Source of the DNA: Pseudoalteromonas gelatinilytica
Lineage (GTDB): Bacteria > Pseudomonadota > Gammaproteobacteria > Enterobacterales > Alteromonadaceae
Reading direction: 5' to 3'
Assembly: GCF_001641615.1 (NCBI RefSeq)
Contig: NZ_LRRU01000020.1
Coordinates: 1-64,000 of the forward strand
Length of the DNA: 64,000 bases
Positions 54,515-62,238 of this stretch are shown here, in pieces (the stretch's first letter is position 1; the number at the start of each line of letters is the position of its first letter). The notes under the pieces are model-generated. The model was not told the DNA's origin and did no database searches. It was given only the letters and a program-made list of their open reading frames with translations. The translations under genes were made by a program, and so were the position numbers.

Positions 54515-54958
54515 TTAAGCGGCATTGGCGCTTTTAACAGCGTAGACACATGGTTTGCCTGTTAGTTGTGCTGCACGTTGATAAATGTGTTCTGCACCAG
54601 GCTCGTTGCTTGTCATGCCTGTTAATGTGTCCATTAACGCAACCACTAAAATAGCCGGAACTTGGCAGCAGTATTCATCAAGTACTGCGGTTGTTGTTTG
54701 TGCATCAACATGACAATGCGGGTGAGTGCGTACTGAGCTATATGCTTTTAACAGCGTGTCTGCTTGTAAAACATCATCATCTTGATGTTTGGTTTTACGG
54801 CATTGGCAGCCAAACTCATCAACCATTGTTGCCAGCGTTTGGTAAATTTCTTCGCAAGCTAAATTGCTTTTTTTACAAAGCTGCTGCTCGATAAATGAGT
54901 GTAATTGACCATTGATGTAAAGGCCGTCCTGTTGAGTGAATTGCGCTGAAGTTTCCAT
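54515..54958 (-). CDS. Cys-rich protein of unknown function
   Basis: A 147-residue cytoplasmic-looking protein with eight Cys (28, 35, 51, 53, 82, 97, 98, 137) arranged as CQCR, HPHCH and CC, plus nearby His. This suggests metal or redox-cluster binding. No family recognised. I start at ATG 54958 because the upstream ATG at 54964 adds only two residues. It lies between icd and the LysR gene, convergent with icd and downstream of the LysR gene on the same strand. Confidence 0.65.
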   Translation of the reverse strand: METSAQFTQQDGLYINGQLHSFIEQQLCKKSNLACEEIYQTLATMVDEFGCQCRKTKHQDDDVLQADTLLKAYSSVRTHPHCHVDAQTTTAVLDEYCCQVPAILVVALMDTLTGMTSNEPGAEHIYQRAAQLTGKPCVYAVKSANAA

Positions 54959-55069
54959 AATCATTTTCTCTTTGTTTATGTGCTTAACTTCACTCTAGCC
55001 CTTCACTCATTATTTATGAAATTGTTGTTTTCAATAACTGATATTGATTTAATCAATATTATGTTGTTT

Positions 55070-56017
55070 TTAGCGATCAGCCACCGTACCGGCAAAGGCG
55101 AGTAGCTCTCTGCGCAGCCATTGGTGCGGGTTTGCGTGATGTAGCAAAGGGCTCCATAACATTTTTACTTCAATAGGCACGATTTGAAATGGCACTGGAC
55201 TTATTACCAAATCAGTGTGTTTTGCTAATAACATGGCTTGGCGACGAGGTAATGTAGCGATAAGTTTTGGTGATTGGCACAGCAAACTTGCCACCATGTA
55301 ATGGCGGGTAAATACACGAATATTGCGGGTTTGTTCTAGTTGCCATAATGCCTCGTCGACCCAGCCGAGTTTTTGGCTGCCGGATTTATTCGTTACGGCC
55401 GCTTCTACGCCCCAACCAGCCCGATTCACCCAAATGTGTTCTTGAGCAAGGTAGCCTTCAAGGTCTTGCCGTTGTAAGTAAGGGTTGTCTGGGTGTGTTA
55501 AACAGCAGTAATTGTCGCGCCATACACTGGCTTGGTGGAATGAGCGGGGCAGGCCGTTAAAGCGGTTAATGGCAAGGTCGATGGTGCCTTTTTCCATATC
55601 TTGAAGGTTAACATCACTTGGGCTCAAAATATCAAAATTAAGCCCCGGGTTCTTTGCTAGCTGCTGGGTGATAAACGGCGCAATAAGCGTTGATTCAAGG
55701 TAGTCGTTTGCCATGATCCGAAACGTTATATTCGCGGTACTCGGGTCGAATACTTCACTTGGCTGAGTAATTTCTTCGGCCATTTTTAATAGTGATTCTA
55801 TCTCTGGTTTAAGGCTGAGCGCTTTTGCTGTTGGCGTCATTGTGCCAGCGGCTCTCACTAACAATGGATCATCAAACAAATCTCGCAAACGCTTCAGGGC
55901 GTTACTCATTGCAGGTTGAGTCAAAGCCAGTTTGTTGGCGGCTTTAGACACACTTTGTTCATCAATGAGGACATTTAAATACACCAATAGGTTGAGGTCG
56001 ACGTGCCTAATATTCAT
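55070..56017 (-). CDS. LysR-type transcriptional regulator
   Basis: A 315-residue regulator. The N-terminal winged helix (1-60) is HVDLNLLVYLNVLIDEQSVSKAANKLALTQPAMSNALKRL. The C-terminal effector domain (about 90-300) follows with ITFRIMANDYLESTLIAPF. Divergent from aceK and followed by the Cys-rich gene; LysR proteins often control the divergent neighbour, so aceK is a candidate target. The 105-base aceK-LysR gap is AT-rich and has no repeat I could call with confidence. Confidence 0.9.
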   Translation of the reverse strand: MNIRHVDLNLLVYLNVLIDEQSVSKAANKLALTQPAMSNALKRLRDLFDDPLLVRAAGTMTPTAKALSLKPEIESLLKMAEEITQPSEVFDPSTANITFRIMANDYLESTLIAPFITQQLAKNPGLNFDILSPSDVNLQDMEKGTIDLAINRFNGLPRSFHQASVWRDNYCCLTHPDNPYLQRQDLEGYLAQEHIWVNRAGWGVEAAVTNKSGSQKLGWVDEALWQLEQTRNIRVFTRHYMVASLLCQSPKLIATLPRRQAMLLAKHTDLVISPVPFQIVPIEVKMLWSPLLHHANPHQWLRRELLAFAGTVADR

Positions 56018-56122
56018 TTGATCAATCTTATTTATTATCTTTATTAATTACCTAAATTAAAGCGCGCTTGCTATTGTGTGTAAACAAGGCGACTAAAATA
56101 ATCAGCATAAGCGATAAAAATA

Positions 56123-57952
56123 ATGCCACAGCAGAGTTCACATTTGGCTGTTAAATCACACAGCGAACAGTTAAATCAGGTCGTAGCGACTAAGCTTGCC
56201 CGTGCGGTGTATGCTGGCTTTGAGGCTATGTTTGCAGAGTTTTTAAATATAACTCTCGGCGCTCAAAGTCGCTTTGAGCAGCGCCAATGGCATCAAGTTC
56301 AAGGGGCTATGAAATCGCGATTGCAAGTTTACGAAGGGCAAGTCAAAAAGGTAAGCCAAGCGGTAAAAATTATTGCTTATAGCGAAGTAGACGACCCAGC
56401 GCTTTGGTTATTAGCCAAACAAATATACGCAGAAATGGTGCAAAGCCACGAAAACCAGCCCATTGCTCATACGTTTTTTAATTCAACCTTCGGCGCAATT
56501 TGGGACTCACGAAAAATCCGCAATGTGCACTTGTTTGTACTAAAAGCGCGCTATCAACTGGGGCCAAGGCCCTTTGATTCACTGGTTAGCCGCATTTCCC
56601 TGCAAAATGGCTTTGAAAGTGCCATCAGCAGCTTGATTAAACGCCATGTGTTTCGCTCACAATACGCTAACTTTGCTGATGATGTGGCCATGTTACAGCG
56701 CACCTTGATTGCTGGAGCACAACAACAATGCCCACAAGTTTATGAGCTGCTAGCTCTCAACGATGGCTATATTGAATACGCTAATTCTTTGTTTTTTAGA
56801 AATAAAGCCTGCTACATCATAGGCCGCTGTATTGCTAAAAACGGCGATAACATGCCATTTGCGATTGCGCTATTAAACAGTGAAAAAGGGTTGCACATTG
56901 ATGCCGTGATGATGGGAGCTGATCAACTCAGCTTGTTGTTTGGCTTTGCGCGTACTTATTTTATGGTCGACACTGACCAACCCGCCCGATACGTTGATTA
57001 CCTCAGTGTTTTAATGCCTCATAAGCAACGCTTTGAATTGTTCAATGCCATAGGCTTTATCAAACACGCGAAAACCGAGTTTTATCGTTACAAAGTTGAT
57101 ACTACGCGTAATAGCCCCGTTGACGATAAATACACACTTGCGCCGGGGACGCCGGGTATGGTGATGCTGGTATTTACCACCCCAGGCTCAGATTATGTGT
57201 ACAAGGTAATAAAAGATAAATTTAGTGCGCCAAAAACGGCTACCAAACAGCAGGTGATGGCTAAATACGATTTTGTCAAACAAGCTGACCGAGTTGGCCG
57301 GCTAGTCGATACCCATGAATTTCGCTATTTAGCGTTTGATTTGAGCCGATTTAGTGAAGAGCTCATACAAACAATGCAACAGCAAATTGGTGACAGCCTT
57401 GTGATTTCGGGTAATGCACTTATTTTGCGCCATGTGTATGTAGAGCGCAAAATGACACCGCTTAATTTGTACATCAACGACTGTGATGAGCGAAAACTGC
57501 AGCAAGTAATGGTTGATTACGGTAAAGCAATAAAAGAGCTTGCGGGCGCTAATATCTTTCCCGGTGATATGCTGATGAAAAACTTTGGTGTAACTCGTTG
57601 GGGAAGAGTGGTGTTCTACGACTACGATGAAATTTGCCCTATGACAGAGTGCCAATTTAGAGAGCTGCCCAAAACCGAGGATTCATTAGATGAACTCAGT
57701 AGCGAAAGTTACTTTGATATCGCAGAAAACGACGTATTTCCGAGCCAGTTTAAAATCTTTTTTAGCGCCAATAAGCGGGCGTTTGATCACTTTAATGCTG
57801 CGCATCAAGATATTTTTACCGCCACAATGTGGCAGCAACTACAAACAGCTATAAACGATGGGCAATTGCTTGATGTTTATCCTTATAAGCAGTCTTGGCG
57901 CTTTTCTTCGATGAGAGCTCAAATGAAAAAATCTCAATCTATAACCGTTTAA
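56123..57952 (+). CDS. aceK: Isocitrate dehydrogenase kinase/phosphatase
   Basis: A 609-residue bifunctional enzyme that phosphorylates and dephosphorylates Icd, switching carbon between the TCA cycle and the glyoxylate bypass. Conserved blocks are FFNSTFGAIWD, SLFFRNKACYIIGR, LLFGFARTYFMVD, the ATP loop APGTPGMVMLVF with YKVIKDKF after it, NIFPGDMLMKNFGVTRWGRV and VVFYDYDEICPM. All catalytic blocks are intact. No aceA or aceB is here, so this is not the E. coli aceBAK operon; pairing with icd is direct. Length is normal. Confidence 0.97.
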   Translation: MPQQSSHLAVKSHSEQLNQVVATKLARAVYAGFEAMFAEFLNITLGAQSRFEQRQWHQVQGAMKSRLQVYEGQVKKVSQAVKIIAYSEVDDPALWLLAKQIYAEMVQSHENQPIAHTFFNSTFGAIWDSRKIRNVHLFVLKARYQLGPRPFDSLVSRISLQNGFESAISSLIKRHVFRSQYANFADDVAMLQRTLIAGAQQQCPQVYELLALNDGYIEYANSLFFRNKACYIIGRCIAKNGDNMPFAIALLNSEKGLHIDAVMMGADQLSLLFGFARTYFMVDTDQPARYVDYLSVLMPHKQRFELFNAIGFIKHAKTEFYRYKVDTTRNSPVDDKYTLAPGTPGMVMLVFTTPGSDYVYKVIKDKFSAPKTATKQQVMAKYDFVKQADRVGRLVDTHEFRYLAFDLSRFSEELIQTMQQQIGDSLVISGNALILRHVYVERKMTPLNLYINDCDERKLQQVMVDYGKAIKELAGANIFPGDMLMKNFGVTRWGRVVFYDYDEICPMTECQFRELPKTEDSLDELSSESYFDIAENDVFPSQFKIFFSANKRAFDHFNAAHQDIFTATMWQQLQTAINDGQLLDVYPYKQSWRFSSMRAQMKKSQSITV

Positions 57953-58001
57953 TAGGAACATAGTGTTAGCGTATGCTGTTCAAAAAGCTAAGGAACGCAC
58001 T

Positions 58002-58394
58002 ATGAAAAACACACTGTTATTATCGAGTTTATTTATTTCGTCTATGGTAAGCGCCAATCCGTTATTAGGTAGCTGGCAATTTGTTGAAGGCAAATATGCA
58101 ACCAATGACGGCTATGTGACGGCAAAAGCGCCAGAAATAACTTCAGTTAAACTGATTACACCTAGTCATTTTAGCTATATCACCCAAAAGCAAGGCAACT
58201 TTCATTATGCTGGTGGCGGAAAATATGTTTTGCAAGACCAGCAATTTATCGAAACTTTTTCCTATGGTAATGTACCTTCACTACTTGGTAAGACCATGGC
58301 ATTTGATTACAAACTAGAAGGTGACTTGTGGCATCACACCTTGTATGAAAATGGCAAATTAGTCGAAGCTGAGATCTGGCAACGAATTAAATAG
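58002..58394 (+). CDS. Small secreted protein, lipocalin-like
   Basis: A 130-residue protein. The signal peptide is 1-18 (SSMVSA-N). The mature part begins PLLGSWQFVEGKY and ends LYENGKLVEAEIWQRIK, a beta-strand-rich pattern with an early GxW motif as in lipocalins and related small barrels. The fold is inferred from this pattern only. ATG 58002 has AAGGA 7 bases upstream. It is 8 bases before the quinone oxidoreductase gene, so the two are probably co-transcribed. Confidence 0.6.
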   Translation: MKNTLLLSSLFISSMVSANPLLGSWQFVEGKYATNDGYVTAKAPEITSVKLITPSHFSYITQKQGNFHYAGGGKYVLQDQQFIETFSYGNVPSLLGKTMAFDYKLEGDLWHHTLYENGKLVEAEIWQRIK

Positions 58395-58402
58395 AAGGTG
58401 AT

Positions 58403-59365
58403 ATGCGTTATATTAAGCACGAAGATTCACAGTTACATTTTGCGCAAACAGATAAACCAGTTTTAAAAGATAACGAAGTTCTTATTGCTGTTGCAGCAAT
58501 CGGCGTTAATCGCGCTGATTGTTTACAGCGGCAAGGTAAATACCCAGCCCCAAAAGGTGACAGTGAAATTTTAGGGTTAGAATGCGCCGGTACCATTGTT
58601 GAGCAAGGTAGTGCAGTATCGGGTGACCTGCTTAATAAGCGCGTTTTTGCCTTGTGTGCGGGTGGTGCTTATAGTGAATATGTTGCCGTTGATGCCGCAC
58701 AAGTGATGCCGTTACCAGATGAAATGACAATGGCAGAGGGCGCTGCTATCAGTGAAGTATACTTAACGGCTTTTTCTGCCTTATTTCAATTTGGTCAGCT
58801 TAAATCGGGGCAAACGGCACTGATCCATGCGGGAGCCAGTGGTGTCGGTGGGGCGGCAATTCAAATGGCAAAACGCGCAGGTGCTCAAGTGGTGATCACT
58901 GCAGGTAGCGATGAAAAGTGCGAACATGCCAAACAGCTTGGTGCAGACCACACCATTAATTATAAAACCACTGACTTTGTAGAGTACTTCAAAGCCAATA
59001 ATTTACAGGCTAATACCATTGTTGATCCTGTCTCAGGACGCTATTTAAATAAAAATGCTGCCGTTGCAGCAATGGATTGTCAAATTGTAATGTTAGCCTT
59101 TTTAGATGCACGCTTTGCTGAGGTTGACTTTGCAAGGTTACTTAGTAAGCGCATATCATTTCATGCATCAACCTTGCGTAACCGTTCAATTGAATTTAAA
59201 CGTGATTTAAAAGAGCAGTTTATATCGCGATTTTATGATGACTTGGCCAACGGGCTGTTCGATTGCAATATCTACAAAACCTTAAATTGGCAAGAGGCTA
59301 ATGAGGCGCACCGTATTTTAGATAACAACGAAAACTCGGGAAAAGTGGTGATGTTAGTTGAATAA
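58403..59365 (+). CDS. NAD(P)H-quinone oxidoreductase, zinc-free MDR family
   Basis: A 320-residue protein of the medium-chain dehydrogenase/reductase superfamily, PIG3/QOR branch. Motifs are GVNRADCLQRQGKYP, GLECAGTI, and the nucleotide-binding HAGASGVGGAAIQMAKRAGA (about 140-160). The catalytic zinc ligands of alcohol dehydrogenases are absent. It likely reduces quinones with NADPH. GAAGGTGAT precedes the ATG. Its neighbours give no further clue. Confidence 0.9.
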   Translation: MRYIKHEDSQLHFAQTDKPVLKDNEVLIAVAAIGVNRADCLQRQGKYPAPKGDSEILGLECAGTIVEQGSAVSGDLLNKRVFALCAGGAYSEYVAVDAAQVMPLPDEMTMAEGAAISEVYLTAFSALFQFGQLKSGQTALIHAGASGVGGAAIQMAKRAGAQVVITAGSDEKCEHAKQLGADHTINYKTTDFVEYFKANNLQANTIVDPVSGRYLNKNAAVAAMDCQIVMLAFLDARFAEVDFARLLSKRISFHASTLRNRSIEFKRDLKEQFISRFYDDLANGLFDCNIYKTLNWQEANEAHRILDNNENSGKVVMLVE

Positions 59366-59418
59366 CATCAATTTGCCCATATTATTGGTTTTATTAGTAG
59401 TTAAAAGTAAAGGTTAAT

Positions 59419-59679
59419 ATGAACCCTATTATTGCAATGCTCAAAGAGCACAATGTAAGTGACGAGAAAGTGCGTGAGCTGTTTCAAGCGTTTATGGAAA
59501 ACCCAATGATGGCAATGGGTCTGGTCCAACAGTTAGGTATCCCACCAGAAAAGCTTCAACAATTGATGGCATTAGTGATGACGCAGCCACACCTTATTAA
59601 AGAAGCGGCTGAATCAGTGGGTATCAGTGATGATGAAGTTGAGCAAGCCAAAGCGCAGTTCAAAAATCAGCAGTCATAA
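59419..59679 (+). CDS. DUF2999 family protein
   Basis: An 86-residue helical protein, MNPIIAMLKEHNVSDEKVRE at its N-terminus, with methionine-rich MMAMGLVQQLGIPPEKLQQLM. It matches DUF2999, small proteins of Vibrio and Pseudoalteromonas relatives with no known role. AAAGG lies a few bases before the ATG; own terminator follows. Confidence 0.82.
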   Translation: MNPIIAMLKEHNVSDEKVRELFQAFMENPMMAMGLVQQLGIPPEKLQQLMALVMTQPHLIKEAAESVGISDDEVEQAKAQFKNQQS

Positions 59680-59700
59680 AATTAAATGATACGACTTTAT

Positions 59701-59731
59701 AAAAGGTTAGCTATTTAGGTAACCTTTTTTG
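59701..59731. terminator. Terminator between the DUF2999 and XRE genes
   Basis: AAAAGGTTA pairs with TAACCTTTT, then T-run. It stops the DUF2999 gene; A's on the left make it usable from the minus-strand side too. Confidence 0.8.
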
Positions 59732-59735
59732 TTAA

Positions 59736-59942
59736 TTACTGATACGAAAACACGTCGTCTAGTTTTTTATCAAACAATTGAGCAATCTTAAAAGCCACCT
59801 CTAGCGACGGTGAATATTTACCTTTTTCAATTGCTACTATGGTTTGCCTTGAAACGCCAACTGCCTCTGCCAATGCTTGCTGAGTCATTTCATTATGATG
59901 AAATCGAAGTTCCCGAATGGTATTACTGAGCTGTTTTGTCAT
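59736..59942 (-). CDS. XRE-family helix-turn-helix regulator
   Basis: A 68-residue protein, essentially one HTH: NEMTQQALAEAVGVSRQTIVAIEKGKYSPSLEVAFKIA. It belongs to the short Cro/CI-like group typically paired with a membrane protein. Its ATG directly follows the membrane gene's stop codon, so the two are translated together. A 13-bp inverted repeat around the operon promoter is a candidate operator. Confidence 0.9.
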   Translation of the reverse strand: MTKQLSNTIRELRFHHNEMTQQALAEAVGVSRQTIVAIEKGKYSPSLEVAFKIAQLFDKKLDDVFSYQ

Positions 59943-60401
59943 CTAGCTATCTCTTCGGTATAAATACACTTTGCTGGCAATAGTAATAATTTCACTGACT
60001 AAAAAACCAATAATAAGAAAGTGCATAATATTATATAGATCAGAGACCTCAGGTAACAACATACGCCCAGATACACGTTCAATTTGCGTTGCTAAAAATA
60101 CACACATTAAGATAATTGCAGAGCAAAACCAGTGACCAAGCTTGGTGCTTTTTAGCTCAATGAGCTTGTCGCGCTCATCATCCCCTAAGTCTGCTTCTTT
60201 GTGTTTAATACCAGCAAGCACAGATTGCATAATGATCTCTAAGATCACCGCAACTACAACAACCTTATACAAATAAGACACCATGGTATCTTGGTTAAGA
60301 TCACCCGCAGCTTGTAGTGAATTAATGCCTAATAGGTAATAGCTTAACAGGCCTATGGTTACCACCAAGGTGCCCCAAATTGTCATTTCTTTGTAGCTCA
60401 T
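59943..60401 (-). CDS. Four-helix membrane protein paired with the XRE regulator
   Basis: A 152-residue protein with four hydrophobic helices (about 8-27, 43-62, 91-110, 123-141) and a charged central loop GIKHKEADLGDDERDKLIELK. The loop DERD resembles the conserved D-E-R motif of DUF2178-like proteins that accompany small XRE regulators in many bacteria. Function unknown. I use ATG 60401, with TTGGA upstream, rather than TTG 60413. It is the first gene of the two-gene operon. Confidence 0.7.
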   Translation of the reverse strand: MSYKEMTIWGTLVVTIGLLSYYLLGINSLQAAGDLNQDTMVSYLYKVVVVAVILEIIMQSVLAGIKHKEADLGDDERDKLIELKSTKLGHWFCSAIILMCVFLATQIERVSGRMLLPEVSDLYNIMHFLIIGFLVSEIITIASKVYLYRRDS

Positions 60402-60417
60402 CGTATCATCCAATGTA

Positions 60418-60476
60418 AAAAATATTTGACTTGGTGTTAAGTAAACTACTCATTGTTTGCTGTGTCAAATATTTTT
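60418..60476. promoter_or_regulatory. 13-bp inverted repeat flanking the promoter of the XRE operon
   Basis: AAAAATATTTGAC (60418-60430) and its exact complement GTCAAATATTTTT (60464-60476) are 33 bases apart. On the minus strand TTGACA (60468-60463) and TTTACT (60445-60440), 17 bases apart, form a promoter. One arm overlaps the -35 and the other lies just after the start. This fits two half-sites for the encoded regulator. Confidence 0.65.
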
Positions 60477-60585
60477 AACATCATGTATGGTATTTTTATC
60501 ATTGACGTATTTCGTTACATTTAGTTGAGAACTAATTTGTACCGCACAAGCTCTTATGAAAACAAACAACAAATAAGGAACGAAT

Positions 60586-61245
60586 ATGAACTGGCTTTTG
60601 AAGGTATGGAAAAATAACCGCTCTTTGATTTTATTCATCTGTTTGATGAGTGTGTTTAGAAGTGCGGTGGCTGATTGGTATGAAGTGCCAACAGGCTCAA
60701 TGAATCCGACCATCGTTGAAGGGGATCGAATTTTAACGGATAAAATGGCTTATGATCTGCGTGTGCCATTTAGTCATATTTCGCTAATGCGCACAGATGA
60801 GCCAAAAGCCGGTGATATCATTGTATTTGATTCTAAGGCTGCAAATAATCGCTTAATAAAGCGTGTTATTGGCGTGCCGGGCGATACAGTGACTTTAATA
60901 GATAATAAATTGATCATTAACGGTAAAGCGCTTGATTACGCATTAACAGATGACAAACAAGAGCAGCAAACACTCATTGAAAACCTTGCAGGTGTTCAGC
61001 ACGCTATTCAGATATCCAAAACGCCCTCGGTGATGCAGCATTTTGCCCCTGTCGTTATTCCCAGCGATATGTATTTAGCGATGGGCGATAACCGCGATAA
61101 TAGTGCAGACTCACGAGTGATTGGGCTAGTGCCTCGCAGTGAGTTATTAGGCAAAGCTAAGAGGGTGCTTGTGTCACTCGATTATGATGATTATCACTTA
61201 CCTCGAAAAGAACGGGTTTTACATGATTTATACTTAGCCCCTTAG
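60586..61245 (+). CDS. Signal peptidase I (single-membrane-anchor form)
   Basis: A 219-residue S26A peptidase that cleaves signal peptides at the periplasmic face. One N-terminal membrane helix (about 12-28) precedes the catalytic domain. Ser38 is in VPTGSMNPT and Lys92 in RLIKRVIGVPGD, with GDNRDNSADSR as box E. It is shorter than E. coli LepB (324) and lacks the second anchor, so it may be an additional, specialised signal peptidase. No lepA or rnc nearby. Confidence 0.9.
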   Translation: MNWLLKVWKNNRSLILFICLMSVFRSAVADWYEVPTGSMNPTIVEGDRILTDKMAYDLRVPFSHISLMRTDEPKAGDIIVFDSKAANNRLIKRVIGVPGDTVTLIDNKLIINGKALDYALTDDKQEQQTLIENLAGVQHAIQISKTPSVMQHFAPVVIPSDMYLAMGDNRDNSADSRVIGLVPRSELLGKAKRVLVSLDYDDYHLPRKERVLHDLYLAP

Positions 61246-61278
61246 CTAAATATCGTCCAAATATTGGCAATTTAGCGT

Positions 61279-61305
61279 TTTATGTCTCAATATTGATGAC
61301 ATAAA
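61279..61305. other. AT-rich hairpin between the signal peptidase and SGNH genes
   Basis: TTTATGTC (61279-61286) and GACATAAA (61298-61305) are perfect complements, with an inner CAATATTG palindrome. Only a loose A/T tail follows; it may end the signal peptidase transcript. Confidence 0.5.
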
Positions 61306-61333
61306 AATAATAAGCCAATAGATGGAACGATAA

Positions 61334-62146
61334 ATGACTGAAAACAAGCGGTTTAGGCCTTTAACAGTTTATATATTACTAAGCTGTTGTATAGGCTTGG
61401 TGGCCTGTGGTTCTGGCTCTAACACAGAAAATTCGACGTCCGTCCCAGATACATCAATACCAAATTCTGGCGCTGCCATTGTTGATAACAGTGGTAGTGC
61501 TGACTATCAAATTATTATTTATGGCAATAGCCATAGTGCTAAATTAGGTGATTTGCTTGAACAGCTTATTTCCAGTGAGTTAACCAACGCTCAAGTTTCA
61601 ACACTTACCGTCAGTGGTCGCTTTTTAGATGAAATAGTGAACACATCTGGCAATGTTGAAAAGCTACAGCAAGCCAATTGGACTCATGCTATTTTTCAAG
61701 GTCAGAAGTACTCTCAGTCTGGTTCTGTTAATTATTCTACGAATGAGGCTGAGCGATTAATTGCCAGTGCAAAAGAGCTGAAAATAACGCCTATTTTGTT
61801 TCCTGAGCATCCTCAACAAGGTGACAGCAAAGAAGGGGAGCTTGTCTATCAATTGCATTTGTCGATTAGTGAAAAAGAGGCAAGCTGTGTTGCCCCAATC
61901 GGTTTAGTTTGGGATAAAGCAATTGCCGCATTACCTGAACTTAATTTTTACAGTGCAGATGGTAATCATGCATCAAACGCAGGGCACTTACTGACCGCGA
62001 TGACTTTTTATGAGGTCATAACGGGTGAGCTTGCCGATACCCTTGCTTACAATGCCGCTTTTGCTATTAGCGAGCAACAACACCAGCAGTTTGGGCAAAT
62101 AATTACCCAAGTGCTTGCTGAGCACCCTGCATGTCCAAGTTCATAA
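61334..62146 (+). CDS. SGNH-hydrolase-like lipoprotein
   Basis: A 270-residue protein with lipobox LVACGSGS (Cys at about 25), then a Ser/Thr/Asn linker (about 26-58). The catalytic domain begins IIIYGNSHSAKLGDLLEQL, where GNSHS takes the place of GDS. A later FQGQKYSQ block and DGNHASNAGHLL provide the Asp-x-x-His pair. The set suggests an SGNH esterase/acyl hydrolase anchored in the outer membrane. Its substrate is unknown. It follows the signal peptidase gene by 88 bp. Confidence 0.7.
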   Translation: MTENKRFRPLTVYILLSCCIGLVACGSGSNTENSTSVPDTSIPNSGAAIVDNSGSADYQIIIYGNSHSAKLGDLLEQLISSELTNAQVSTLTVSGRFLDEIVNTSGNVEKLQQANWTHAIFQGQKYSQSGSVNYSTNEAERLIASAKELKITPILFPEHPQQGDSKEGELVYQLHLSISEKEASCVAPIGLVWDKAIAALPELNFYSADGNHASNAGHLLTAMTFYEVITGELADTLAYNAAFAISEQQHQQFGQIITQVLAEHPACPSS

Positions 62147-62180
62147 ACTAACTACATCGATGTGAAGCACGCATTAAACA

Positions 62181-62217
62181 CAAAAAAACCGTTGTGTCTA
62201 AACACAACGGTTTTTTA
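62181..62217. terminator. Bidirectional terminator between the SGNH-like gene and metG
   Basis: AAAAAACCGTTGTGT pairs with ACACAACGGTTTTTT across CTAA; A-run and T-run allow use from both strands. Confidence 0.9.
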
Positions 62218-62238
62218 TAGTAGCTAGTAATTGTGTAA

